Below are positions 8,018 through 15,462 of a DNA stretch of 23,230 nucleotides, one piece after another; positions within the stretch are counted from its first letter, which is position 1, and each line of letters starts with the position of its first letter. Source of the stretch: JAFGMR01 sp964632755 (GTDB taxonomy: Archaea; Halobacteriota; Methanosarcinia; Methanotrichales; Methanotrichaceae); assembly GCA_964632755.1 (NCBI GenBank), contig CAZWDT010000047.1, positions 1 to 23,230 on the forward strand, in the 5' to 3' direction. The notes beneath the pieces were generated by a model. It worked only from the letters and a program-made list of their open reading frames with translations. It did not search any database and was not told the DNA's origin. The position numbers were made by a program, and so were the translations under genes.

Positions 8018-11000
8018 TTGGAGGAGTACTTCCTATCTTTGCAGTCAGGCCTCGGCGATGCGATAGCTCTCGCCCGCCAGGCTCGCGAACGTGGATTCGA
8101 TCCTAGCCTCGATGTGGAGATACCACTTGCAATCGACCTTGCGGAGAGGGTTGAGAAGCTTGTGGGAATCGAGGGCGTTGCGTTGCGCATCCGCAAGTAC
8201 GAGTCGGATGGATTGAGCCGCGAGGAGGCAGCTCTCGCAATCGGTGTTGACTTCGCCGAGGGGAGGGTGGGAAGCTTCACAAGCAAGATCGAGTCGGTCG
8301 AGAAGGCGATTCGCACGTCTGTAGCCCTCCTCACGGAAGGGGTCGTCGCTGCACCAATAGAGGGCATCGCCCGCGTGGGCCTTGGAAACAACGACGACGG
8401 AACCGAGTACCTGAAGATATACTATGCAGGGCCCATCAGATCCGCAGGGGGTACCGCTCAGGCCCTCTCGGTGCTCGTTGCCGACTACGTGCGCCGGCGC
8501 GTCGGGATCGCGGCCTATCACCCACGTCCCGAGGAGGTCGAGCGCTACGTCGAGGAGATCGCCCTCTACAAGAGGGTTGCCAATCTGCAGTACACCCCCT
8601 CGGATGATGAGGTGCGAACGATAATTCGGAATTGTCCAATCTGCATAGATGGGGAGCCAACCGAGGAGGAGGAGGTCTCCGGGTATCGCGATCTCCCCCG
8701 AATAGAGACCAATCGGGTGAGAGGAGGGATGGCGCTCGTCTCTGCCGAGGGAATCGCCCTAAAGAGGCCAAAGCTGAAGAAGCACGTATCCCGGCTGGGA
8801 ATAGAAGGGTGGGACTGGTTGGATGCGCTTGCCAGCAGCAAGAAGGAGGGGGGGAGCTCCGGCGAGAAGTTCCTCCGGGACCTGATCGCAGGAAGGCCGG
8901 TCTTCTCGCACCCACATCGACCGGGGGGATTTCGCCTGCGCTACGGCCGCTCGCGAAACACCGGCCTTGCCGCAGCAGGGATCAATCCCGCAACCATGAT
9001 CATCCTCAACGAGTTCCTGGCAGCCGGCACCCAGATCAAGGTCGAGCAGCCGGGAAAGGCGGCCGCGGTCTCTCCAGTGAGCAGCATCGAGGGGCCGACT
9101 TTGCGCCTTTTGAACGGCGACCTCGTAAGGATCGAATCTTGCGAGGTCGTCGCCGAATGGATGAAAAGCCCTACGGGCCTTCGCGATCACGTCTCGAAGA
9201 TCGTGGACGTGGGCGAGATTCTGATCAGCTTCGGCGACTTTCTCGAGAACAACCGCACGCTTGCCCCTTCCTCTTACTGCTACGAGTGGTGGGCCATGGA
9301 GCTTGCCGAAGCCGGAGGCGATCCTGCGGGAAATGAGAGCATATCCGGCAATGAGGCAATCGCCCTCTCCCAGAAGTTCGGAGTGCCCCTCCATCCCCAG
9401 CATACCTACCTCTGGCATGATCTGGAAAGAGAGCAGTTCGACCTCCTCAGAAGGACGGTCTCCACCGAAGGGAAGATCATGCCCGGGGATATCCTCTCGC
9501 TTCCCCTGGAAGTCAAGGACTCGCTCGAGACGCTGCTCGTGCTCCACAAGGTCAGGGAGGGGCGAATTCTCGTGGAGGACCCAACGCCCTTCCTCCTCTG
9601 TCTGGGACTTGCTGGAGATGTGGGACTTGCTGGAGATGACGCTCGCGGCCCAAGCGGTGAAGGCCCCGTTGGGGCAGAGGGAAGCACCCTAGATGTCGTC
9701 AACCTCCTTGCCGGGATTCTTGTACGAGCACGCGCACCTACCCGGATAGGCAGCCGCATGGGACGGCCGGAGAAGTCGGACAAGCGCGAGATGCGCCCCC
9801 CACCTCACCTCCTCTTCCCAACGGGCGAGGCCGGGGGAAGGAGCCGCTCGATAAAGGAGGCCACGCGACATCAGACCCCAAAGAGCACGGGAGTAATTGC
9901 GACGGAGATGGAGAGGAGGGTCTGCCCGAGATGCGGACTTGAGGGGTACCGGTTCATGTGCGCTTGCGGGACCCATACGGAACGAAAGCGGACATGCCCC
10001 AAGTGCGGCATCGTGGCCGAAGAGCGCTGTCCCAAGTGCGGCAAGGATACAAGCGCTGCTACGCGGATGGATATAGACGTGAGGGGATGCTATCTGGAGG
10101 CCCTCGAAAGGCTGGGCGAGAGGGAGCCGGAGATGATCAGGGGCGTCCTCGGCCTGACGTCGAGAGACAGCACCCCTGAACCCATGGAGAAGGGCATACT
10201 CAGGGCCAAGCACGGGGTCTACATCTTCAAGGACGGCACTGTACGATACGATCTGACCGACCTTCCCCTGACCCACTTCCGCCCGAGGGAGATAGGCACG
10301 TCGATAGAGCGGCTCCACCTCCTCGGCTACAGAGAGGACATGGACAGCCGCTCCCTCATCGATGAGGATCAGGTCCTGGAGCTGAAGGTCCAGGACGTGA
10401 TACTCTGCAGAGATGCTGGAGATTACCTTCTTCGCGTTGCCTGCTTCGTCGACGACCTCCTGGAGAAGTTCTACGGGCTGGACCGCTTTTACAGGGCGAA
10501 GAGCCCAGAGGACCTGGTGGGAGCCCTGATGGTGGGGCTTGCCCCTCATACATCTGCAGGCGTGCTCTGCCGGCTGATCGGATATACCAGGGCGAGCGCT
10601 GGATACGGCCATCCATTCTTCCACGCGGCAAAGCGCAGGAATTGCGATGGAGACGAGGACTGCGTCATGCTCTTGATGGACGCCCTCCTCAACTTCTCCA
10701 TGTCATATCTGCCGGAGAGGAGGGGTGGAAAGATGGACGCCCCTCTCGTCCTCACAACCAGGCTGAATCCCGCCGAGGTGGACAAGGAGGCCCACAACCT
10801 CGACATCCCCTCGTTCTATCCACTGGAGTTCTATCGGGCAACCCTCGAGGGCAGAAGCCCAAAGGATATCGAGTTAAAGATCGACCTCGTCTCCCAACGG
10901 CTGGGGACTGCTGGGCAGTACTGTGGATTTAGATTCACCCACGACACGGAAGACATCGCAGCCGGTCCCAAGAACAGCGCCTACAAGACGCTTAAGACGA

Positions 11001-11395
11001 TGATCGACAAGATGGACGCTCAGCTCGAGCTTGCGCGGATGATTCGAGCGGTGGATGCAACAGACGTTGCCGAGCGGGTGATCAACTCGCACTTCCTCCC
11101 CGACCTCATCGGCAACCTGAGGGCTTTTTCGAGGCAGAGCGTCCGCTGCGTCAAGTGCGGTGCAAAGTTCCGCCGCCCGCCACTCCGGGAGCTATGTCCC
11201 AAATGCGGCGGACGATTGATCCTCACGGTGCACGAGGGAAGCGTCAGGAAGTACCTGGAAGTCTCCCTCAAGGTCGCCCGGGAGTACGGGGTCTCCCCCT
11301 ACACACTGCAACGGCTGGAGATGCTCGGCCTGGAGATCGACTCGGTCTTCAACAACGATAAGGCCAGGCAGACGGGGCTTGCCGACTTCATGTGA
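8018..11395 (+). CDS. polC: DNA polymerase II (family D) large catalytic subunit DP2
   Basis: This 1125-residue protein is the catalytic subunit of the archaeal replicative polymerase PolD, which partners with the DP1 exonuclease subunit. The catalytic motif is NCDGDED with Asp877 and Asp879. Zinc-binding CxxC pairs lie near 636-639 and beyond (CPRCG, CPKCG, CPKCG), with a C-terminal zinc site at Cys1044, Cys1047, Cys1060 and Cys1063. The tail QTGLADFM (1118-1125) fits a PCNA-interacting peptide. The N terminus (EIPLAIDLAERVEKLVG) matches the family, which supports the TTG at 8018 as the start, preceded by TGAGGT. TTG is a weak start codon for a replicative enzyme. No intein interrupts the catalytic region. 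A tandem 18-bp duplication at 9603-9638 adds GLAGD twice next to the variable linker before the zinc fingers. DP1 is not in the window. Confidence 0.97.
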   Translation: MEEYFLSLQSGLGDAIALARQARERGFDPSLDVEIPLAIDLAERVEKLVGIEGVALRIRKYESDGLSREEAALAIGVDFAEGRVGSFTSKIESVEKAIRTSVALLTEGVVAAPIEGIARVGLGNNDDGTEYLKIYYAGPIRSAGGTAQALSVLVADYVRRRVGIAAYHPRPEEVERYVEEIALYKRVANLQYTPSDDEVRTIIRNCPICIDGEPTEEEEVSGYRDLPRIETNRVRGGMALVSAEGIALKRPKLKKHVSRLGIEGWDWLDALASSKKEGGSSGEKFLRDLIAGRPVFSHPHRPGGFRLRYGRSRNTGLAAAGINPATMIILNEFLAAGTQIKVEQPGKAAAVSPVSSIEGPTLRLLNGDLVRIESCEVVAEWMKSPTGLRDHVSKIVDVGEILISFGDFLENNRTLAPSSYCYEWWAMELAEAGGDPAGNESISGNEAIALSQKFGVPLHPQHTYLWHDLEREQFDLLRRTVSTEGKIMPGDILSLPLEVKDSLETLLVLHKVREGRILVEDPTPFLLCLGLAGDVGLAGDDARGPSGEGPVGAEGSTLDVVNLLAGILVRARAPTRIGSRMGRPEKSDKREMRPPPHLLFPTGEAGGRSRSIKEATRHQTPKSTGVIATEMERRVCPRCGLEGYRFMCACGTHTERKRTCPKCGIVAEERCPKCGKDTSAATRMDIDVRGCYLEALERLGEREPEMIRGVLGLTSRDSTPEPMEKGILRAKHGVYIFKDGTVRYDLTDLPLTHFRPREIGTSIERLHLLGYREDMDSRSLIDEDQVLELKVQDVILCRDAGDYLLRVACFVDDLLEKFYGLDRFYRAKSPEDLVGALMVGLAPHTSAGVLCRLIGYTRASAGYGHPFFHAAKRRNCDGDEDCVMLLMDALLNFSMSYLPERRGGKMDAPLVLTTRLNPAEVDKEAHNLDIPSFYPLEFYRATLEGRSPKDIELKIDLVSQRLGTAGQYCGFRFTHDTEDIAAGPKNSAYKTLKTMIDKMDAQLELARMIRAVDATDVAERVINSHFLPDLIGNLRAFSRQSVRCVKCGAKFRRPPLRELCPKCGGRLILTVHEGSVRKYLEVSLKVAREYGVSPYTLQRLEMLGLEIDSVFNNDKARQTGLADFM
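9603..9638 (+). repeat. Perfect tandem duplication of 18 bp inside polC
   Basis: The unit TGGGACTTGCTGGAGATG occurs twice back to back, giving GLAGDVGLAGDD in DP2. The frame is preserved. Perfect identity, including third codon positions, points to a recent slippage event. Confidence 0.9.
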
Positions 11396-11402
11396 GGCGC
11401 TC

Positions 11403-11414
11403 GCGAGTTCTCGC
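11403..11414. terminator. Short hairpin after polC
   Basis: GCGAG-TT-CTCGC begins 8 nt after the polC stop codon. There is no T tract, the stem is only 5 bp and the loop is very tight, so terminator function is a weak guess. The rest of the gap up to 11573 shows nothing else I can support. Confidence 0.2.
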
Positions 11415-11573
11415 CGCCCGCCACAAGGGACTTGCGAGTCGTAGGCAATGGATCCCCTTATGCGCACAATGGCAATGGTATACGGGCCATCATCCCTCCG
11501 TCGAACCTAAAGGCAGAAGATCCTGGGGATTCAACCCATACCGATCGAGAGATGCCCCGACCCCATTTGGAGC

Positions 11574-11589
11574 GATATATTTATTTTTA
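11574..11589 (+). promoter_or_regulatory. TATA box for the DNRLRE-like exported protein gene
   Basis: GATATATTTATTTTTATA is an AT-rich island in GC-rich surroundings. It lies about 30 nt upstream of a GAGGGTGAG ribosome binding site (11605-11612), fitting a short-leader archaeal promoter for the gene starting at 11623. Confidence 0.6.
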
Positions 11590-11622
11590 TAGAGCGCTCA
11601 CTTGAGGGTGAGATGTTCCTCT

Positions 11623-12315
11623 ATGAGCCGCAAGATATTCACACTGGCCTTCCTCTTCATGGCCTGCATCGCCCTCGCCGAAGGCCAGCTCCAAGCCATA
11701 CCCGCCTCAGACGACCTATATCTGGACCTTGGGACGGGCACTGTATGCAATACAGTTGTGCTGCGCTGCGAACTCGTCAACAAGACCATTACAGCCCTTC
11801 CCGTGATGCAGTTCAACCTCTCCGGGGAGAACCTCAGCGAGGATGGAATCGCGATCCTCGCGCTCAAATCGGTCCTCGTCGAGCGCCGCGGAGGCGAGCA
11901 GACCGGGATGGCAAGTCTCACCTCAACCCACTCCTGGAGCGAGAACGCGACGCCGTCGGAGCTCGAAGAGGTCTTCCATCCCATCATGACGTCTCTTAGG
12001 GAGGGATTTGGGAGCATGGAGGATGTGGAGGCCCTCCACCTGGACCGCCGCGACGAGGAGGGAGTGTTCGCTTTCGACGTCACGCGAGCGGTCCATAATG
12101 CCACCGCGGAGAGGATATCCTTCGTCCTAGTCCCCATCAACGAGGCCGACTATCGGGTGGCCTTCAGATCTCGCGAGACCGGGAGCGGACCCGCCTTGCT
12201 GCTGATAGAGCCCTTCGCCCCCACCGATGACGGCCTCCAACTGGAGGGGGTGAATGTAAACCAGAGCGATGACGTGTCCGTTGCAACAGCAGAGACCAGC
12301 CTCATCGAGGCATGA
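11623..12315 (+). CDS. Predicted exported protein, DNRLRE/disaggregatase-like domain
   Basis: The 230-residue protein begins with a clear signal peptide (basic MSRK, hydrophobic FTLAFLFMACIALA, small residues before cleavage near 20). The mature part has a pattern that resembles the DNRLRE beta-sandwich domain of archaeal cell-surface proteins. It has an early Asp-rich strand with Gly-Thr repeats, PVMQFNLSGENLSEDGIAILALKSVLV, VFAFDVTRAVHN, then SFVLVPIN and VAFRSRETGSGPALLLIE. Such domains are common in Methanosarcinales envelope proteins and are presumed structural or carbohydrate-binding. The ATG at 11623 is preferred over a TTG at 11602, because GGGTGAG lies about 10 nt before it and the signal peptide starts there. 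No membrane anchor follows, so it may be released or attached to the sheath or S-layer. The family call is by eye and moderate. Confidence 0.65.
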   Translation: MSRKIFTLAFLFMACIALAEGQLQAIPASDDLYLDLGTGTVCNTVVLRCELVNKTITALPVMQFNLSGENLSEDGIAILALKSVLVERRGGEQTGMASLTSTHSWSENATPSELEEVFHPIMTSLREGFGSMEDVEALHLDRRDEEGVFAFDVTRAVHNATAERISFVLVPINEADYRVAFRSRETGSGPALLLIEPFAPTDDGLQLEGVNVNQSDDVSVATAETSLIEA

Positions 12316-12362
12316 CCACCGAGTCCGCAGCTCCAGCAACTGCCGACCGGAGGAGCGAGAGC

Positions 12363-12381
12363 CAAGGGCCATTCGCCCTTG
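12363..12381. terminator. Hairpin after the exported protein gene
   Basis: A perfect 7-bp stem CAAGGGC/GCCCTTG with a 5-nt loop lies 48 nt past the stop codon at 12315. No T-run follows, so it may end transcription or only stabilise the message 3' end. Confidence 0.35.
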
Positions 12382-12426
12382 CAACCTCCATACTGCCAGC
12401 AGGGGAAGCCGGACGATCGGTTAGCC

Positions 12427-12446
12427 TTTTATCTCAATAATTAAAG
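12427..12446 (+). promoter_or_regulatory. TATA-rich promoter of the Cys-rich protein gene
   Basis: TTTTATCTCAATAATTAAAG lies 31-50 nt upstream of the start codon, and GAGGAGGGG (12462-12470) provides a strong ribosome binding site. The arrangement suggests a dedicated, well-expressed single-gene transcript. Confidence 0.6.
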
Positions 12447-12476
12447 AAGTAAGAATGCAGCGAGGAGGGGTCTCCA

Positions 12477-12911
12477 ATGGACAACGGATTATGGATCAAG
12501 GCATCGCTAGTGGTCGCGATGGTATGCGCGCTATGCGCATCTGGGCATGACTGTGGACGTGACAATGGATATGCAACCCTCATCTATCCTCCGCCATACT
12601 GGGATTCCTGCGCATCGAATCCCTGCGGATGCCAGATCCCTTGCCAGCAAACAAGCCCCTGCCAGCCGATGATCCAGTCCCAAACCGTCTACACCAGCTG
12701 CTGCTATTCCACAACCTTCGCTTATGCAGCTCAGCCCTGTGGAGGCTGCCAATGCCCACCGCTGCCGCCGCTGCAGTATCCGGCCAGGCCATGCTACGGG
12801 CCAAATCCCTGCTCCTACCCATGCCAGTACCCATGCCAATCCTACCCATGCAAGTCCGCATATCCTACGTCATGTTATCAGCAGCCAGGGGGCTGGCCCT
12901 GCTCCAGATGA
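12477..12911 (+). CDS. Small secreted cysteine/proline/tyrosine-rich protein, unknown family
   Basis: I do not recognise this 144-residue protein. It starts with a hydrophobic export signal (ASLVVAMVCALCASG, about 9-23). The mature part is low-complexity and contains 18 cysteines in about 120 residues, with many Pro, Tyr, Gln and Ser and few charges. Cysteines occur as PC, CxC and repeated YPC-type units; near the C terminus NPC, YPC, YPC, YPC follow at short intervals. The composition recalls keratin-associated or eggshell-type cross-linked matrix proteins. Some methanogens have disulfide-stabilised proteinaceous sheaths, so a structural sheath or spacer role is a reasonable guess, but only that. 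A strong promoter and GAGGAGGGG ribosome binding site precede it, and it sits next to another predicted surface protein. A metal-binding role is the alternative. Confidence 0.75.
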   Translation: MDNGLWIKASLVVAMVCALCASGHDCGRDNGYATLIYPPPYWDSCASNPCGCQIPCQQTSPCQPMIQSQTVYTSCCYSTTFAYAAQPCGGCQCPPLPPLQYPARPCYGPNPCSYPCQYPCQSYPCKSAYPTSCYQQPGGWPCSR

Positions 12912-12967
12912 TCGCAAGTACCCGGCGCTGATCTAGCGGCCCTTTGATGTGGGAGGGATCCGGAGGA

Positions 12968-12986
12968 GGGGAGGCATAGGCTCCCC
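12968..12986. terminator. Hairpin between two convergent genes
   Basis: GGGGAG-GCATAGG-CTCCCC is a 6-bp perfect stem between the ends of the Cys-rich gene (12911) and pstS (13009). Its position suits a shared bidirectional terminator. No strong T tract is present on either strand. Confidence 0.4.
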
Positions 12987-13008
12987 CTATAACAGCTTCA
13001 CACCTGCA

Positions 13009-13860
13009 TCATGCCGGGATGTAGCCGTTCTCCTCGGCAATGGCGTTCCCATCAGGCCCTCCTATGAAATCGATGAACGCCTGGGCACCCGGACTTGGCT
13101 TTCCGAATGTGTAGAAATAGAGCTTCCTCGTCAAGGGATACGACCCATCCTTAATGTTCTCGATCGTCGGCTCCACACCATCGTAGGCCAGAGCCCTGAT
13201 GGGCCCGCTTTGGGCGTAGTTGTAGCCAAGGTAGCCAATGGCGTGATCGCTGCTCGCAACGGCCGTCTTGATCTCGGAGTTGCTGGCCCCAACCGTCTGA
13301 ATCCCCGGCGTCTCGGCCTTTAGGTCGCCCATCACCATCTCGTTGAAGGTATCCCTCGTGCCAGAGCCGAGCTCACGCGCCACGACGTAGATCTCCTCGT
13401 CCGGGCCGCCCAACCCATTCCAGTTCGTGATCTCGCCGTTGTAGATGGCCTTCACCTCTTCCTTGGAGAGGGCGGTCACTCCAGAATCGAAGACGGCCTG
13501 GCTTACTGCGATGCATATGCCGTCGAAGGCCACGAGGTGCTCCTCGAACTTCCTGTCCCCATTCTGGAACCTCTCACGCTCGCTTGACTTGACCTCCCTC
13601 GATGCCATTCCAATCATGGATCTTCCCTGGGCAATGTTAGTGATCCCCACGCCCGACCCGCCTCCGGTGACCAAGACGTGATAGGCATTCCCGATCCTGT
13701 TGAACTCCTCTGCACAGGACTCGGCAAGCGGCATGACCGTTGTGGATCCGGATACGGTGACGTCGACTACCTCCATCTTCGGCCCTTCCTTTGTAATGCA
13801 GCCGGAAAAAGCTATGATCGCAACCGCCAAGGCGACTGCGGCAAGATGTATTGTCTTCAT
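13009..13860 (-). CDS. pstS: Phosphate ABC transporter substrate-binding lipoprotein PstS
   Basis: The 283-residue protein binds phosphate outside the membrane for delivery to PstCAB. The N terminus is a lipoprotein-like signal, MKTIHLAAVALAVAIIAFSGC, with the likely lipid-anchored Cys at 21. Binding-site motifs are VSGSTTVMPLAE, GGGSGVGI, a SREVKSSE stretch and ARELGSGTRDTF, where the Ser, Arg and Asp residues contact phosphate in known PstS proteins. The start at 13860 is favoured over an upstream GTG-like extension, because GGAAGTGAT lies 3 nt before this ATG and the signal peptide begins there. No pstC, pstA, pstB or phoU follows; the next gene downstream is convergent. Expression probably starts from the AT-rich region at about 13896-13943. 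Confidence 0.93.
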   Translation of the reverse strand: MKTIHLAAVALAVAIIAFSGCITKEGPKMEVVDVTVSGSTTVMPLAESCAEEFNRIGNAYHVLVTGGGSGVGITNIAQGRSMIGMASREVKSSERERFQNGDRKFEEHLVAFDGICIAVSQAVFDSGVTALSKEEVKAIYNGEITNWNGLGGPDEEIYVVARELGSGTRDTFNEMVMGDLKAETPGIQTVGASNSEIKTAVASSDHAIGYLGYNYAQSGPIRALAYDGVEPTIENIKDGSYPLTRKLYFYTFGKPSPGAQAFIDFIGGPDGNAIAEENGYIPA

Positions 13861-13895
13861 ATGATCACTTCCATCCACCACTCCAAGTATCCTAT

Positions 13896-13943
13896 GTTAA
13901 TTTATTGACTATAGAGTGGGATTATCTATATAGCGTATATATT
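13896..13943. promoter_or_regulatory. Divergent promoter region between pstS and the PPOX-like gene
   Basis: The region has AT-rich blocks including TATATA at 13927-13932 and TATATATT at 13936-13943, plus an AT run near 13896-13908 closer to pstS. These are the only good TATA candidates for both divergent genes. Assignment of each block to a direction is uncertain. Confidence 0.45.
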
Positions 13944-14006
13944 CGACCATCAAGTAACAGACCATCTCCTCGGCCAGGGCTTTGCCTTCCGAACGCTTAA
14001 TAGGTA

Positions 14007-14432
14007 ATGGAGATCGATATCCATGCCATGGCAAGAATGACCGAGGAGATAATGGAGTCCTTCAAGGCTGTGAAGATATTCCCATTGGCAACCGCATCGG
14101 CTGCGGGAGCTCCAAATGTCGCACCAATGGGCATGGTCTTTCTAAGAGACCCTGAGACCATCTGGATCGTCGACAGCTTCATGAAGAAGACGTTGAAGAA
14201 CGCGACGGAGAATCCCAAGGCAGCCCTGTACGTATACGGCGCAGGTGCTAAGGGCTGCATCCAGATCAAGGCCGATGTGACGATAAAGACCAAAGGCGAC
14301 GAGTTCGAGGCGGGAAAGGCGCTGGCCTTGGAAAGAAAGCCAGATCTTAAGCCAAAATCGCTCCTGATACTGAAGGTTGCCGAGGTCTACAGCTGCGCGC
14401 CCGGCCCCGATGCCGGAAAGAAGGTGGCCTGA
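14007..14432 (+). CDS. Pyridoxamine 5'-phosphate oxidase-like FMN-binding protein
   Basis: The 141-residue protein resembles the small split-barrel flavin reductase/PPOX-related family. It has the N-terminal helix MTEEIMESFKAVKIFPLATAS, then GAPNVAPMGMVFLRD and TIWIVDSFMKKTLKNATENPKAALYVY. The latter is the typical strand-helix-strand that binds FMN phosphate. CIQIKADVTIKTKGDEFE follows as the barrel strand. Such proteins form dimers in the cytoplasm and bind FMN or sometimes F420 or heme; the substrate cannot be told. The start is uncertain: ATGs at 14007, 14028 and 14037 are in frame. The first has AGGTA just upstream and the last would match the common MTEEI start. It is a single gene facing the nfnA copy across a terminator hairpin. 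Confidence 0.8.
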   Translation: MEIDIHAMARMTEEIMESFKAVKIFPLATASAAGAPNVAPMGMVFLRDPETIWIVDSFMKKTLKNATENPKAALYVYGAGAKGCIQIKADVTIKTKGDEFEAGKALALERKPDLKPKSLLILKVAEVYSCAPGPDAGKKVA

Positions 14433-14481
14433 TCGAGGGAGAGGCCGGCCTTTCGTCCGATTAGAGAAGCGCTGCAGATGG

Positions 14482-14500
14482 GCTTTGCGGAGGGCAAAGC
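14482..14500. terminator. Hairpin between convergent PPOX-like and nfnA genes
   Basis: A perfect 7-bp stem GCTTTGC/GCAAAGC with loop GGAGG sits midway in the 90-nt convergent gap. It probably serves as an end signal for one or both transcripts. Confidence 0.5.
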
Positions 14501-14522
14501 GGCCCCTCCCCCCAAGCCCCCC

Positions 14523-15461
14523 TCAAAAGACGAGCTGGATCTTACAGGGCACTTTCCTCTTCTTGCTCGCCACCTGATGCTCTTCCCTCTCCTGGAGCAG
14601 ATCGGCCTTCGGGGAGATATCCATCAGCTTATGCCAGTTCTCCCTCTCCCAGAGGCTGTATGAGCGAGACTCCTCCGTTGTCAAATGGCGCAGCCGGAGG
14701 ACGTGGCCGTCCCAGTTGACCTCGTGTCCGTCGAAGTCCGGGCCGTCGACGCAGGCAAAGCGGGTCTCTCCCCCTACCTCGACCCTGCAGGCGCCGCACA
14801 TGCCGGTTCCGTCAACCATCATGGGAAGAAGGCTCACAATCGTCTTGACGCCGGAACCGCGGCTCGTCTCGGCGCACTTCATCATCATGAAGGGACAACC
14901 GTGAACGAAGATCCGGTCGATATGCGTTCCCCCCCTCAGCAGATGACCGATGTAGTCGTCAGTCCAGCACTTGCCGCCGCCGCTTCCGTCCCCCAGGACG
15001 AGGTGGACCTCGTCGCTAGCCTCGCGCAGGCGGTCCTCCCAGAAGACCGCCTCCCTGCTGCGGGCTTCGACGACGGTTATCACCTCGCACCCCTTCTCCT
15101 TCAAGGCCTTGACCAATGGGAGGGTGGGCCCTATCCCAAAGCAGCCGCAGGCACAGATCACGCGGCCGAAGCTATCCACCTCAGTAGGCTTTCCAAGCGG
15201 GCCTGCCATGTTGAGGATGGACTCGCCCTCCTTGAGCGTTGCAAGCTTCACCGTGCTCGTGCCAAGTACGTAGAAGGTGATATCGACCGTGCCCTCAACT
15301 TTATCCCAGCCGGCAAGGGACATGGGGAAGCGCTCCCCGATCTCGTCCACACGAAGCATTACGAACTGGCCCGGTTGTGCTGCCGCTGCGATCTCGGGAG
15401 CTCTTACCTTCATATATATAATGCTTGGAACAAGTACCTTCTTCTCGATTATCTCGAACAT
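14523..15461 (-). CDS. nfnA: NfnA-like FAD/[2Fe-2S] NAD(P)H-ferredoxin oxidoreductase subunit, copy 1
   Basis: The 312-residue protein belongs to the PyrK/SudB/NfnA group: an N-terminal FAD barrel (GERFPMSLAGWD near 42-53), a nucleotide-binding domain, and a C-terminal [2Fe-2S] segment. Cluster residues are visible as VDGTGMCGAC and FACVDGPDFDGH, with Cys222, Cys225 and Cys237. Asp217 is a possible fourth ligand, since NfnA is known to use an Asp with three Cys. In NfnAB the small subunit carries electrons between NAD(H) and the large subunit during flavin-based electron bifurcation. The usual GGG of the pyridine nucleotide loop is Cys105-Gly-Cys107 here. It starts 1 nt after the TPR gene stop, so it is the last gene of the fdhA operon. 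A 60-residue tail rich in Lys and Glu is unlike that of copy 2. Confidence 0.88.
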   Translation of the reverse strand: MFEIIEKKVLVPSIIYMKVRAPEIAAAAQPGQFVMLRVDEIGERFPMSLAGWDKVEGTVDITFYVLGTSTVKLATLKEGESILNMAGPLGKPTEVDSFGRVICACGCFGIGPTLPLVKALKEKGCEVITVVEARSREAVFWEDRLREASDEVHLVLGDGSGGGKCWTDDYIGHLLRGGTHIDRIFVHGCPFMMMKCAETSRGSGVKTIVSLLPMMVDGTGMCGACRVEVGGETRFACVDGPDFDGHEVNWDGHVLRLRHLTTEESRSYSLWERENWHKLMDISPKADLLQEREEHQVASKKRKVPCKIQLVF

Positions 15462-15462
15462 T

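Noticed and set aside
10620..10680. Intein at the DP2 catalytic motif
   Set aside because: The NCDGDED region is continuous and total length fits an intein-free DP2.
11545..11570. tRNA-like T-loop (GGGGATTCAACCC-like, near 11525-11537)
   Set aside because: The flanking bases do not pair as a T-arm or acceptor stem and no anticodon arm can be drawn.
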